A stretch of DNA of 64,000 nt from Mantis religiosa (GCA_030765055.1 CM060955.1:95773272-95837271), one strand, 5' to 3'. Shown: positions 33,813 through 44,434, counted from the first letter of the stretch. Numbers and translations are program-made. Notes: generated from the sequence alone by a model not told the origin.

Positions 33813-33856
33813 CAGAACTGACGATAGGGGAGAAGTCCCCAGAAACTAGTCTTCAT
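33813..33856 (+). ncRNA. Hammerhead ribozyme motif, lineage B (right arm)
   Basis: Stem I GAA/TTC, core CTGACGA (33818-33824), stem II GGGG/CCCC, GAAA 33842-33845, helix III ACTAGT, cleavage after GTC (33849-33851). All catalytic-core positions match the type-I consensus. Confidence 0.8.
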
Positions 33857-34099
33857 AAAAAACTTGTAAGTGGAGAAAAGTATATACAGGGTTGACTCAC
33901 TTGCCTAATTTTAGTAACAATGGCACTCCACTTTCTGAAATACTTCTTTTTATTCTATATAATTTTCACATCTGTTTGACATTAGTTATACTATGTGTAA
34001 TAATCTTACCTTTTTGTGCAACTATTTGATCTCTCAAAAAGCTTTAACTAATTAATAGAATATGAAGTTTAGGTTGCCCACCACTGAATAATAATTTGG

Positions 34100-35720
34100 T
34101 CCACATACACCTGACCCTAGGTTTTTGTGTATTGGAGGCTCTCTACTCCTTTTGCCATTTCACCTATCCTACTCTACATTTTTTCTTAATTGTTCTTAGC
34201 CATCTCTCTTTACTTTTCCCTAAATAATTCCCTATATTTCTACTGTTCTTTTCCCCTTTTACTGACAAATTTTTCTAATTACTACTTCACTCCTCAAATT
34301 GTCCCATTTACGTAGCCAGGCCTGCTCTCTCCATATCTTTGACTACAATATAATATACAACGGAAATCTGCATTCTCTTCTCCACACAATGGAAATTTAT
34401 CTAGCTTTTCTCTTATCCTACATAAGAAATATCCAATCCAATACATCTATTTCTCTTTTCTCCCATCCCCATTAGCATGCGTACCATCAATATCTCTTTA
34501 CTTACACTGTCCCATTTCTTATCCCATATTTTTTTCCTGTAATTTGTTAACTCCTTACGTTCTATCAGGTAATGAACAGCGCTCTCTTCATCTCCACAAA
34601 ATTCACATATCCCTACCTCATTACTTCTCAACCCTTTTAAGTATAATATTCCTACTCTCATCTATGCTATGCCTTCTCTTCCAGTTTTGCCACATTGATC
34701 TATATATTTTTCCCTACCCCATTCTGTCTTTAATTGCTTATAAAATTCCAAAGATTTCTTTTCTTTTATACTTTTCCCATATCTCTTGCCTATCTATGTC
34801 TTGTACTCTAGTTCTCACTTCCTTGCAAAAACCGCTATAGTTTATCTCCTCTGCTCTCCATAGATCTCCCATGCCTATCTTCAATACCATTCTTTCCAAT
34901 TCCGACCACCAACTATTTGTATTGCTTCATGCACAGATTCAATAATTCCCCTTTCTGCCCTTTAATACACTTATACCAGAATTTCAATATTCTCTCTATT
35001 ATTATTCCTCTCCTTTTTGTATTACCTAACTCTAGTAATGCCACTTCTCTTGGTGCCGATTTTGACAGCCCTAGTAGTTCTTTGCAAAACAATCCGTACA
35101 TCTGGTCTAATTTTGTACCCATCTCTGATGTGCCCCATACCTCCACTGCATACATTGTTCTGGCTTCAACGACCGCTTCATACATTCTAACCATCTAACT
35201 GACATCTCCAGTTTGTTTACATATTCTTACCCCTGACATTGCCGCCCTGCCATTAGCTATCACTTTTCTGGCTTGTGCAGCCCATCCTCCACTGCTACAC
35301 GTCCTTACACCTAAATAGTCATACAAGTTTACCACTTCTACCTTTTGATCTCCTATGAACCATTCCTCTCCTTTACTAAGTATTGATCCTCTTTTAAGTA
35401 CCATTATTTTTTATTTTTTGCTGTTTATTCAGTCACCAGTTAGCGCAAAACCTATGAATTGCCTCAATTGATTTTTGTAGACCTATTACGGAAATTGCTC
35501 CTAAAGTTAAATCATCCGTGTACAGCAAACCAAGAAACTCTTTGTTCATTATTATTGGGCAATGGGCATTGCTTTCCTTAACCCTCTCTATTATATCATC
35601 TATAAATAAATTTAATAGTATGGGACTCAATTTGCACCCCTATCTTAAACCTAACTTCTGTTCAGCCTCTTCTGATAATACATTCAACCCACATCTTATT
35701 CTGAATTTCACCCCACAACA
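34100..35720 (-). pseudogene. LINE, 5'-truncated and frameshifted
   Basis: Minus-strand frames in order: MSPILLNLFIDDIIERV and FLGLLYTDDLTLGAISV (RT catalytic box as YTDD, 35433-35630); VEVVNLYDYLGVRTCSSGGW (thumb, 35195-35404); EAVVEARTMYAVEVWGTSEM (34913-35194); and a C-terminal zinc-knuckle-like CEFCGDEESAVHYLIE (34413-34661). The order is that of a non-LTR polyprotein. I cannot place the clade. Each frame break is a short indel. Confidence 0.8.
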
Positions 35721-35739
35721 AATATTTGCTTATAAATAA

Positions 35740-37030
35740 ATGCAATAAAAGAAAGGTAAAAAAGCACAAGCCTATTGTGCTGAAATTAGATGAAATTGCA
35801 GAAAACTTGGTCACCTTGAAAATCTCTTGGGTGGGGTGCACAAAAAATTGACATTTTGAAAGCTTCAACGAGGAGAACTACGAAACTTTTAAAACTCAAA
35901 TCATGCAAAGTTACTGAAGTACAGGAATTGCTAAAATGTGATCACCAGAGTTGAATAAATTTCTGTAACTGTATTTTTATGAATGTTAATAATGGAACAA
36001 TCACAGTTAATAATATTCAGTAACGAAGCAGAGTTTAATTTACACTGTCAGGTGTCATCACAACACAAGCAATATTATGCTTAAGGCAAACCTGCCTTCC
36101 AAATTTTGTAGCATAGTACTGCATTACCCATTAATAAAGACTCCTGTCAATGAAAATGTTCTAAATAAAAATGAAGACAAGAATGTTTGCTGTCTGGGAC
36201 ATAATGGAAAGGAGCAATTCTTTCTCTAACTTAATAAGAATCACAAATATTTTGCTTACATTGCTTATCTATAGTGTAAAAGGACACGTAAGAGATGTAA
36301 GATCCCTTGCACTTTACCTTGTACAGCAAATGGATTGTACAATCTTTATGCTGAGTAAAGTTTAATTGTGGTTAGACAGAAAACAATATGTGATACCAAA
36401 ACGGTGAAAACAGTTCTACTGTTATTACAATGAACTCCAGATCTTATACTAATCAAATTTTCTGATCAAAATTCTTTGTTCACCACGTCATTCATACTGC
36501 AAACAACATGTCGCTGACCTCTTAAAGCTGCTTTTGTAATACCCTTACTAAGTCACTCGAATCATGTGATTAGCAATGTGTAAAAGAGAATGTTGAAAAT
36601 CATGTGCATCAACTTCACTTCTTTTCCTTCATACAACAATCATGCACAGAGGTGGTTATGAAGTGTTTCTTGTTCCTCTCTATGCAGCAACATACCCACA
36701 CGGTTCAAAAGCTTTTATGTGTAAAACTCTGCAGCTTTTATCCATTCTAATCTCTAACAAAGATATTTAAAGTAGCAACAGAAGTGTTTTTCCATAGTTA
36801 TTAACTTAACCATAACAGTAAAAAGATAAATTACTAGGGTTAAAACATGTGTACATCCCATTAAGAAAAAGAAACCTGTGACTCAAACAACACTTCATAC
36901 ACCTAAGAACATGAAAAGATGAATCTTAAGATCTCTTTTCTGACCTACAGGAACAAAAACAATGAAGTTACCCTGTATTTTATGACTATGACTGTTTTTA
37001 ATATTTAATATTAACTTTGATGTGAAAAAC
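35740..37030. other. Intronic, no gene recognised
   Basis: Host-gene intron between exons d and e. AT-rich; no known motif in the short frames. Confidence 0.45.
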
Positions 37031-37436
37031 ATAATGAGGGGCACTATTTATATTTTGAGCCTAATAATTAAAACAAATTTCTGATTGAAAACTACTTTAC
37101 TGTTTTTCAAAATATTCTCCTTTATGATCAATACACTTCTGCATCCATTTGAAGCATTTGTCAAAGCATTTATTCTAGTCTTCTTGAGACATCTCTAAAA
37201 CATGGTTTCTGAAGGCATGCCAGCTTCTGCCGACGAAAATTGTTGCCCACACAATCTATTCTTGATGTTTGGGAACAAAAAGAAGTCATTGGGTGCCAAA
37301 TAAGAACTATATGGCAGGTAACCCACCAATTTGATTTTTTGAACCTTCAAATATTCTGCTGTTAGACGAGATGAGTGTGCACTCACATTATCTTGATAAA
37401 GAACGATCCTACAGTTCTTATTTGAGTTTGATTTAT

Positions 37437-37800
37437 GAGTCACTATGTTTACACTCAAACTTCACTTACTTGTTGTATAATTGAAATGTTTTCAAGATCA
37501 TTCGATCTCATCCTCAGCTGTTTGGTGACTAAATGAACCTTCCTCTTATTCCACTACTACGGAGCTCCGATCACTCTGCCATCTGGTGTTAGGGGCACTA
37601 TGTTTTAATACTTCATTTAATGCCGGATTTCAAAATTTATAACTTTATCACGATTTTTGTTTATGAATATTTTTTCCCAAATATCCAATTCTATGGGTGT
37701 ACTTAAAGATTTTAACAGTTTAATGTTGTGGCCAATGTTGTGGTTTTCTGTCCAAAAATGGTGTGAAACTGCAGATTTTTCTGTTTGTTTCACGAATTAA
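37437..37800 (-). mobile_element. Lineage-C Penelope-like 3' fragment
   Basis: Almost identical to 41282-41660: outer end gtttgatttatgagtcac, hammerhead, then the coding tail on the minus strand up to the SAVSHHFWTENHN region. The 5' end is cut abruptly at about 37800 inside the nested mariner. Confidence 0.85.
37478..37523 (-). ncRNA. Hammerhead motif, lineage C
   Basis: Minus strand: core CTGAGGA (37517-37511), stem II AGATC/GATCT with loop GAAT, GAAA, helix III AACATT (one CpG change from self-complementary AACGTT). Stem I pairing is only 1-2 bp, so this motif is weaker than the others. Confidence 0.55.
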
Positions 37801-38342
37801 TTCCATATGTTTGTTGAGACACAATTTTCAAGTTAATGTAAACGAAACAAATGACGCTCTATTGACAAAATGTCTTGAGGCAGAGTATGGTCAAAAATGT
37901 GAAATGGCACGTCAGATGGCACCTCCAACATTCAGGGTTGCCAAAACTCAAAATATAAACAGTGCCCCTCGTACTAGTGTTATACAAAAAAATCAACTTA
38001 ATTCTATTGTGTATTGTCTCTATTATTACCGACATGTCAACAGTTTGACTACCTCCAGTAAGCAATAGGAATGGCAACAAATTTGTATACTATTAAGCTT
38101 TTTACTGTTTTAATGTCTTAACAATCCACAAAAACAGTTTCTGTTGTTAACATAAAAGTTTAATACAAATATTTTAAATTGAGCCAAGATTTTCCACCAA
38201 ATCAACAATATAATATTGCACATTCTAAGAAAACAACTTACCATCTAAAATATCCAAATAGAAATAATTAACACAATCCACAAAAGTGACTCCAAGTTGT
38301 GGGTTTAATAAATAAGCATAATCACAATAAAAGCAGTATTAC

Positions 38343-38469
38343 CCTATCACTGTGTCTTCCTATTTCATCCGAATTCTTTTCTTTATAATCCTTCCAACAT
38401 GTTAAATGATATTCTACTCTGCATTTTCCTTCACAGCTTATTATCACATAACCGGCAAATTCTGGATCA
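38343..38469 (-). CDS. TTC3-like: TTC3-like gene, exon d (127 nt, Cys/His-rich)
   Basis: Acceptor ttttttcag and donor gtaatac on the minus strand. The first nt completes Ser with exon c. Then DPEFAGYVIISCEGKCRVEY, then HLTCWKDYKEKNSDEIGRHS, then DR. C-x3-C-x3-[YF]-H-x2-C-W-K is the diagnostic block of the TTC3/DZIP3 Cys/His-rich segment. 42 codons, phase-matched on both sides, separated from exon c by an intron of 186 nt. This exon is the strongest evidence for the identification. Confidence 0.85.
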
Positions 38470-38655
38470 CTGAAAAAATGAACAAATTCGGAGCGTATAC
38501 AACATGTGAGAGATTTATAACCTTTTGTATTTTATATTAAAAACTTTTTGCAGCTAATCTACTTGATTTCAAACACAAAAATCTTGTGTTTTTTACTGAA
38601 TTAGAGCAAAAGTGTAATCAGAGCTTTATCGCAAAAAAGGAAATATTTTACTTAC

Positions 38656-38777
38656 CTAATAAATATATGTTCAGAAGGTAAAATGTGTGAACTAATATCA
38701 CGGCACTTATAATGTTTACATATAGCATCTGGTTCATGATATGCAATGCACTCTTTAAGCATTTTATTTATAAAATC
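38656..38777 (-). CDS. TTC3-like: TTC3-like gene, exon c (122 nt)
   Basis: Acceptor tttttccccag and donor gtaagtaa. Reads DFINKMLKECIAYHEPDAIC, then KHYKCRDISSHILPSEHIFI, plus AG. It begins in phase 0 after exon b and ends in the phase exon d needs. The C-K-H-Y-K-C pair may contribute to metal binding together with exon d. Intron to exon d is short (186 nt), in contrast to the 21-kb repeat-filled intron upstream. Confidence 0.82.
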
Positions 38778-39125
38778 CTGGGGAAAAAGAAGATGGATTT
38801 TAATATTAAGGAAGCTAGGCCCAGAAATTCTTGTAAACAATACAAAGAGATTTCAAAACTCTGTGCTACCTAATCCTAATAGAAATTCATAGATTTATCA
38901 TTAGTTCTATTTATATTAATGCAGTACATCACTCATTTAAGAATTTGTTTCAAAACTGTATGTACTGTCCAACCCAGCTAAGATGAATATATTAGCAACA
39001 TGTAGAATTACATGATGTTATATTAACCTCTGAGCAGATAAGTGACAGTAACATATGATACAATTATACAAATATAACAATTTGTAACAAAAACTTAAGA
39101 AAATGATGTTAATTCTTCTTTCTAA

Positions 39126-39167
39126 TTGAAATCGATTTCACGAACTCTAGTCCGCATCTTCAGTCAA
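39126..39167 (-). ncRNA. Hammerhead ribozyme motif, lineage D, left end
   Basis: Minus strand: stem I TTGA/TCAA, core CTGAAGA, stem II GCGGAC/GTTCGT (6 bp with wobbles), GAAA, helix III ATCGAT, fully self-complementary. T at the cleavage position (ATT). Confidence 0.78.
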
Positions 39168-39825
39168 AGAAAACCACAGGAGAAAACAAATTCGTCATTA
39201 AGGAAGTTATTATGTTATGTTTTTTCAGTATTACCAAAATCTGAAAACAAAAACTTAAGAACAGAATCAACTGCCGGTATTTCAAAATTTAACACGCGAT
39301 GTTTATTTTTTAAAAAAATATATTTTCCCAAACCATTAAATCTATCGGGACATTTAATTGTTTTAATAATTCAACTTCAGGATTTATGTTATGGTTAAAT
39401 GGCCAAAAATGATCTGCTACGTCCGATTTATCAGTTTGTTTATACTTATTGTTACGAAAATGTTTTCGTTCTGGTTTCTAAATTACGTTTTCTCCTACCA
39501 AGGCAAACCCGATGACAATCTAAACACTCAAATTGATAAATACCAGATTTTTCATTATTAGGAATTTCATGTAGTAAATTTTTAATACTATATTTGTTTT
39601 GAGGAACCTAAGTTATACCAAACTCTTTAAAAACTTTTTGAAATTGTTTATTAAAACAAGGATGGTAAGTTAATTTTTTAAAATTATAATCGTCTTTTAT
39701 TTTTTTAAGGGTAGAAATATCATTAACAGTTTTTTGATATTCAAATTTTTCAATCTTCTTTTTTTAAAGTCTTTATTAAAACCATTAATTAAAGCCATAT
39801 TAATAATATTAATATAATTTTGAGT

Positions 39826-39882
39826 GTGTGTGTGTATGTAGTGTTTAACGCCTGCTTTTACTACATACGGTACTGCAGGCGG
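39826..39882 (-). mobile_element. 57-bp mini-retroposon with 15-bp TSD
   Basis: Flanked by aatataattttgagt at 39811-39825 and 39883-39897. On the minus strand it reads CCGCCTGCAGTACC..GCAGGCGTTAAACACTACAT and ends in (AC)n. The 3' block TTAAACACTACA(C) resembles the 3' block of the 53-58 bp family (CTAAAACACCACAC), while the 5' part differs and forms a small hairpin (GCCTGC/GCAGGC). Confidence 0.75.
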
Positions 39883-39939
39883 AATATAATTTTGAGTCGA
39901 ACTAATACTCAATACTCCATTTATTGCTAGTATTTACCT

Positions 39940-39978
39940 AGAACGCATTTCGTTAGGATCTTCCTAACATCAGCTGTT
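39940..39978 (-). ncRNA. Hammerhead remnant, lineage F
   Basis: Core reads CTGATGT because 3 nt are missing relative to the 52.9-kb copy. Stem II TTAGGA/TCCTAA and GAAA are kept; helix III ATGCGT is one step from ACGCGT. Confidence 0.5.
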
Positions 39979-40429
39979 GTCGACTAATGGATGTTGGTTT
40001 GGTGAACTCATTGGAGGTGACAATGGAGCATTGAGTATTAGTTCGACTCAAAATTATATTAATTTTGTGCTTCATTGTATCATAGCCCTTACACATTGGA
40101 ATTAATGATATGTTTATATTCTTTATTAAATTCCTCTTAATTCAGGGTATATTTATTAATCTATGGATCAAACTATTAAAAACAGCTAATTTATGTGGAA
40201 AAGGGTTAAAACTTTTATTTTTTATGTAATTATTGATAAGAGTAGATTTCCTATAAATATCAAAATCCAAATTATTATTTCTTATTATCTTCAAATCCAA
40301 AAATGGAAGAAAACCATCAATTTCAGTTTCTAATGTGAATTTTATAGCTTTATCTTGAAAATTTAATAATTTTAAAGCATCATTTATGTTTGAAAGTAAT
40401 GAGTCGGTACAAAACTAACTTTTACAGAA

Positions 40430-40916
40430 TTCTAATAGAGTAGAACTTCTACTTCAAGGCTAAGATTTAAAAAAAAGATCCATTACAATCTTGCATTTCA
40501 AATTTTAATAAAATACCTAATGAAGTGAAAGTTTTATCAAATAAAGAAATTTTTTTTTTTTTTGTAAAAGTTAGTAATCCTGGTTTTACTTAGAATTTAT
40601 GCTCTTCCTAAAATTCATAAACCTGGAAATAAAATGAGATCCATTGTAAATTGTATAAATTCTACGACTTATAATTTAGCTAAACGGTTACGTAATAAAT
40701 TTAGTAATTTTGATAAATTTGAGAGTTAGTGTTAAAAATTCTTTTGAACTAGTTAAAAAGATTGACAGTGCTGTATTATCTAAGACTGATAAACTTGTTT
40801 CTTTTGATGTAACTGCCTTATTTCTTAGTATTCCTAGAGTAAAGTTTTGATTTATTTAAAAAAGTGGTTAAATTCAATAAATTTACATGAGGACTTAATA
40901 GTTGATTTTGTTAAAT
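40430..40916 (+). pseudogene. Lineage-D RT N-terminal part
   Basis: The plus strand gives YALPKIHKPGNKMRSIVNCI, then NSTTYNLAKRLRNKFSNFDK, the PKIHKPG..RPI block of Penelope RTs, followed by frameshifts. It resumes after the nested insertions at 43448 with FFTFNGEFFQQTYGLAMGNP. Confidence 0.7.
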
Positions 40917-40928
40917 TTACTACTTTTT

Positions 40929-41269
40929 GATAGAGTCAACATGAAAAATTCAATGCCATGGCCGGGATTTGAACCACAGATCTCCTGGTTTCCGTCCAGT
41001 AGCTCTAACCCATTGAGCTACCATGGTCAACGTGCCGTCCTGACATCAAATTCTCCATTTGACTCGTATATTTTCCCAGTAGACCACTAAGGGCTCTCGC
41101 ATCCGAGATACACCATTTGTGGCGACTTACTATCGTAAGTACTTGACTCCCAGGCTTCATCATTTAACTCTTATTATTTTAGTTAATTGATGGAAATTAA
41201 TAATTTCATTCCACTAGCCATATATAGGCTATTGTGAAGGAATGATTAATTTCCATCAATTAACTAAAA
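40929..41269 (-). mobile_element. tRNA-like SINE-type repeat with terminal hairpin
   Basis: A 341-bp insertion flanked by ttactacttttt at 40917-40928 and 41270-41281. On the minus strand, 41028-40955 is tRNA-like: box A TAGCTCAATGGG, box B GGTTCAAATCC, a D arm GCTC/GAGC and an anticodon arm CTGG/CCAG with a 7-nt loop. Its right end carries an inverted repeat (ttttagttaattgatggaaa.. at 41178-41203, reverse complement at 41248-41272). The tRNA-like part lies at the 3' end of the minus-strand copy rather than the 5' end, unusual for a SINE. Confidence 0.6.
40955..41028 (-). tRNA. tRNA-like sequence (pseudogene or SINE part)
   Basis: 74 nt with polymerase III boxes A and B intact. The acceptor stem is a shifted CCATGG/CCATGG pairing, position 33 is C rather than U, and the T stem is weak. 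Isotype cannot be assigned. Not a functional tRNA in my view. Confidence 0.35.
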
Positions 41270-41340
41270 TTACTACTTTTTATTTGAGTTTGATTTATGA
41301 GTCACTATGTTTACACTCAAAACTTCACTTACTTGTTGTA

Positions 41341-41386
41341 AAATTGAAATGTTTTCAAGATCATTCGATCTCATCCTCAGCTGTTT
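41341..41386 (-). ncRNA. Hammerhead motif, lineage C, left arm
   Basis: Same as 37478-37523: core CTGAGGA (41380-41374), stem II AGATC/GATCT, GAAA, helix III AACATT. Stem I is poorly paired. Confidence 0.55.
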
Positions 41387-41511
41387 GGTGACTAAATGAA
41401 CCTTCCTCTTATTCCACTACTACGGAGCTCCGATCACGCTGCCATCTGGTGTTAGGGGCACTAAGATTTAATACTTCATTTAATGTCGGGATTTCAAAAT
41501 TTATAACTTTA

Positions 41512-41949
41512 TCACAGTTTTTGTTTATGAATATTTTTTCCCAAATATCCAATTCTATGTGTGTACTTAGATTTTAACAGTTTAATGATGTGGCCAATGT
41601 TGTGGTTTTCTGTCCAAAAATGGTGTGAAACTGCAGATTTTTCTGTTTGTTTCAACTTAATGTTCCTCTGGTGTTCTTTTTGCCTGGTTAACAAGTTTCT
41701 CTTAGTTTTTCCTATGTAGTTTTTTTCACAGGTTTCACAATTAATCTGATAAATTCCTGATTTCAAATTGTTGGGGATTGTATTTTTTAGTGGTTTATTT
41801 AGCAGGTTCTTCAGACTGAATTTGTTTTGGGGTGCTAATTTTAAGTTTAGTCTTTTGAAGATTTGTTCAAATTTTCTAAAAGCCCATGGATGGTACGTGA
41901 ATTTTCTATATTGCCAATTTGTGTTTTTAAGTGGTGTGATAAATTTCAA
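41512..41949 (-). CDS. Lineage-C GIY-YIG endonuclease part
   Basis: A 145-residue open frame: YRKFTYHPWAFRKFEQIFKR (linker typical of PLE), then KSGIYQINCETCEKNYIGKT (GIY-YIG with upstream Cys pair C-x2-C), KRNLLTRQKEHQRN, then SAVSHHFWTENHN. A frameshift after KLLKS changes the C-terminus. RT is absent because the copy starts at 41949, where it meets the inverted partner. Confidence 0.85.
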   Translation of the reverse strand: MKFITPLKNTNWQYRKFTYHPWAFRKFEQIFKRLNLKLAPQNKFSLKNLLNKPLKNTIPNNLKSGIYQINCETCEKNYIGKTKRNLLTRQKEHQRNIKLKQTEKSAVSHHFWTENHNIGHIIKLLKSKYTHRIGYLGKNIHKQKL

Positions 41950-41959
41950 AGTTTGGGAA

Positions 41960-42720
41960 TAAAGAACTCCTTAGAATTGATAAATCACCTACAAAGTACA
42001 AGATCCCGTAAAATCACATACTAGTTTCTTTTGACGTTAAGGCACTTTTTACAAGCATTCCAGTAGAAAAAATACCTACACTCCTCAAAAAATGGCTAAC
42101 CCAGACTACAACGGACCCCAGAGAAATAGATGACATTATCAATCTTACAGATTTATGCATAAGGAATAATTACTTCATGTTTAACCAAAAATTCTACAGA
42201 CAATCAAAAGGATTAGCTATGGGGAGCCCACTTTCGCCTATTTTAGCAGACCTATACATGAGCTATTTTGAAACACACATAGTAAAGGCCTTCCCAGAGA
42301 TTTATAAATTTTGGCGGAGATATGTTGATGATGTTTTAGCTATCATTCCAGAAAAACTTAGAGAAGATTCTCTAAAATTACTAAACTTGCAAGATAATCA
42401 CATCCAGTTTACAATGGAAGTAGAAAGAGACAAAATCCTACCCTTTTTGGACCTCAAGATAACTAGAAATCGTCATGGTGTAGATTTTGGAATATACAGG
42501 AAGCCCACACACATAGATAATTACATAAAGAAAAATGAATACAACCCAGTTTCACATTACTAGCTGCCTTTAGAAGTCTAATTCACCGGCTATACAACAT
42601 CCCACTGAGTAAGGAGGAATTTTTGAAAGAACAACAATACATAAAAGACATAGTGGTATTAAATGGATTCAACCCAGCCATCATAAGGAACATGATAAAG
42701 AGAAATTAAAAACTGAAGAT
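41960..42720 (+). pseudogene. Lineage-C reverse transcriptase
   Basis: The frame 42177-42563 has YRQSKGLAMGSPLSPILADL (motif B), FWRRYVDDVLAIIPEK (catalytic YVDD), ILPFLDLKITRNRHGVDFGI, and YRKPTHIDNYIKKNEYNP. Upstream (42010-42170) motif A LVSFDVKALFTSIP is in a shifted frame, and a frameshift near 42560 leads to FRSLIHRLYNIPL. At least two lesions. Confidence 0.82.
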
Positions 42721-42769
42721 AATATAAAAAAATACCACTCTCACACCACTTAAAAACACAAATTGGCAA

Positions 42770-43317
42770 TATAGAAAATTCACCTACCATCCATGGGCTT
42801 TTAGAAAATTTGAACGAATCTTCAAAAGACTAAACTTAAAACTAGCACCCCAAAACAAATTCAGTCTGAGGAACCTGCTAAATAATCCACTAAAAAATAC
42901 AATGCTCAACAATTTGAAATCTGGAATTTATCAGATTAATTGTGAAACCTGTGAAAAAAACTACATAGGAAAAACTAAGAGAAACTTGTTAACCAGGCAA
43001 AAAGAACACCAGAGGAACTTAAGTTGAAACAAACAGAAAAATCTGCAGTTTCACACCATTTTTGGACAGAAAACCACAACATTGGCCACAACATTAAACT
43101 GTTAAAATCTTTAAGTACACCCATAGAATTGGATATTTGGGAAAAAATATTCATAAACAAAAACCGTGATAAAGTTATAAATTTTGAAATCCCGGCATTA
43201 AATGAAGTATTAAAACTTAGTGCCCCTAACACCAGATGGCAGCGTGATCGGAGCTCCATAGTAGTGGAAGAGGAAGGTTCATTTAGTCACAAAACAGCTG
43301 AGGATGAGATGGAATGA
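42770..43317 (+). pseudogene. Lineage-C GIY-YIG part, right arm
   Basis: Reads KSGIYQINCETCEKNYIGKT (about 42918-42978), then a 1-bp lesion at about 43022, then KQTEKSAVSHHFWTENHN and the C-terminal LDIWEKIFINKNRDKVINFE (43024-43317). It is the counterpart of 41512-41949 on the other arm. Confidence 0.82.
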
Positions 43318-43337
43318 TCTTGAAAACATTTCAATTT
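43293..43337 (+). ncRNA. Hammerhead motif, lineage C, right arm
   Basis: Core CTGAGGA (43298-43304), stem II AGAT/ATCT, GAAA at 43322, helix III AACATT. Stem I only G-C next to the core. Confidence 0.55.
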
Positions 43338-43447
43338 TACAAGTAAGTGAAGTTTGAGTGTAAACATAGTGACTCATAAATCAAACTCAAATATGAAGAA
43401 TACTTCACTGTTAATAATGCTTCTGCTTTTAATATTTACTACTTTTT

Positions 43448-43813
43448 GTTTGGATCAAAATTTTTTCACCTTTAATGGTGAATTTTTTCAACAAACTTAT
43501 GGCTTAGCAATGGGTAATCCTCTTTCACCTTTTCTTGCCGATCTTTTTATGAGTTTTTTTCGAAATGCAAGTCACTAAAGCATTCCCTTTAATTTTTAAA
43601 ACCTGGTATATATATATGTTGATATTTTTGCTATTGTTCCTGATAAACAAATAAATGATGCTTTAAAATTACTAAATTTACAAGATAAAGCTATAAAATT
43701 CACATTATAAACTGAAATTAATGGTTTTCTTCCTTTTTTGGATTTGAAGATAATAATAAATAATAATAAATTGGATTTTGGTATTTATTGGAAATCTACT
43801 CTTATCAATAATA
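43448..43813 (+). pseudogene. Lineage-D RT middle part
   Basis: Reads FFTFNGEFFQQTYGLAMGNP, then LSPFLADLFMSFF (motif B), then a damaged catalytic region (WYIYVDIFAIVPDKQ lacks one D of YVDD), then INGFLPFLDLK. A stop lies at 43708. It is cut at 43813 by the solo LTR. Confidence 0.75.
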
Positions 43814-44306
43814 TGACTGTGGGTTCGTGAAATTAAAAGTCCAATTGCACAAACTCAAAATGTTCTTTAATTCCACCGAATTACAGTTGAAACACTTGCT
43901 GATTACACACAATTACTTAGCACACACAATTACAATCCACCAGTTCGTCTGTCACAGGTCCATTCCACGCTCACAATTACGTACAACTTCTCTGATACAC
44001 ATACACCGTCTTCCAGTCCGTTCGCTAACTCGGTGCTCCTCATGGCTGCTCGCCAAGAACTCAACTGACTCGCCCACTGCAGGCCTTATATAGGAAGATC
44101 GCTGTTTCTGGAAGTCTCGCGGTTCAGTGAATCATCCCGACTGTTCCAGACGTCAGGGGGAGGGGAAAGAGATGCCTAGTGATGTTTGTCCAACCATCCC
44201 CTCATTAGCGCTACAAGATAAATGGGTAGGCGTGTCCGAATGCTTGCCGTCTGGTCCCTACCTGTCAGCTGCTGGTTCTCTCAGGAATTCCGATGTTCGG
44301 ATGACA
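43814..44306 (-). mobile_element. Solo LTR (family L1)
   Basis: Inserted in the lineage-D coding region. On the minus strand it starts TGTCATCCGAACATCG and ends ..GAACCCACAGTCA; the block TTTTAATTTCACGAACC corresponds to the end region of the other family members. The target repeat is short and imprecise (aata or ataat). Confidence 0.65.
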
Positions 44307-44434
44307 ATAATTACATAAAAAATAAGTTTTAACCCTTTTCCACATACATTTGCTGTTTTTAATAGTTTGATTTATAGATTAATAAATATACTCCTGAATA
44401 AAGAGGAATTTAATAAAGAATATAAACACATTAT

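Larger units (their letters stand above)
33559..33914. mobile_element. Lineage-B non-coding inverted dimer with two hammerheads
   Basis: Arms 33559-33731 and 33743-33914 are near-perfect reverse complements joined by an 11-bp spacer. Each arm (about 172 bp) begins ttaccaggacattagatgg at the centre, contains a hammerhead, and ends gcctaattttag outward. There is no ORF, so this is a non-autonomous PLE-terminal or retrozyme-like unit. Two further arms lie at 50364-50759. Confidence 0.8.
37036..37970 (-). mobile_element. Mariner remnant interrupted by a lineage-C PLE
   Basis: Terminal inverted repeats sharing GAGGGGCACTATTTATATTT lie at 37036-37059 and 37947-37970, the same family as the copy at 12.7-13.7 kb. 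The minus strand keeps the second and third catalytic blocks of the transposase, YQDNVSAHSSRLTAEYL and SSYLAPNDFFLFPNIK (37195-37458). The N-terminal half is replaced by a lineage-C Penelope fragment (about 37437-37800). Confidence 0.8.
39810..40100. mobile_element. Lineage-F PLE end dimer nested in lineage D
   Basis: Flanks attaataatat (39799-39809) and attaatgatat (40101-40111) match at 10 of 11 bases. The insert has lineage-F ends in inverted orientation and the extension ttttgtgcttcattgtatcatag on the right only. It has no RT and is itself interrupted by the 57-bp mini-retroposon at 39826. Confidence 0.75.
41282..43435. mobile_element. Lineage-C Penelope-like head-to-head dimer
   Basis: Bounded by ttactacttttt at 41270-41281 and 43436-43447. 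The left arm (minus, 41282-41955) encodes the GIY-YIG half. The right arm (plus, 41960-43400) encodes RT plus GIY-YIG. Outer ends of both arms are gagtttgatttatgagtcac and its complement. Only the right arm continues into a ~40-bp extension (tgaagaatacttcactg..). Confidence 0.87.

Noticed and set aside
40955..41028. Functional tRNA gene
   Set aside because: Acceptor and T stems do not pair properly and position 33 is not U; kept only as a tRNA-like repeat part.
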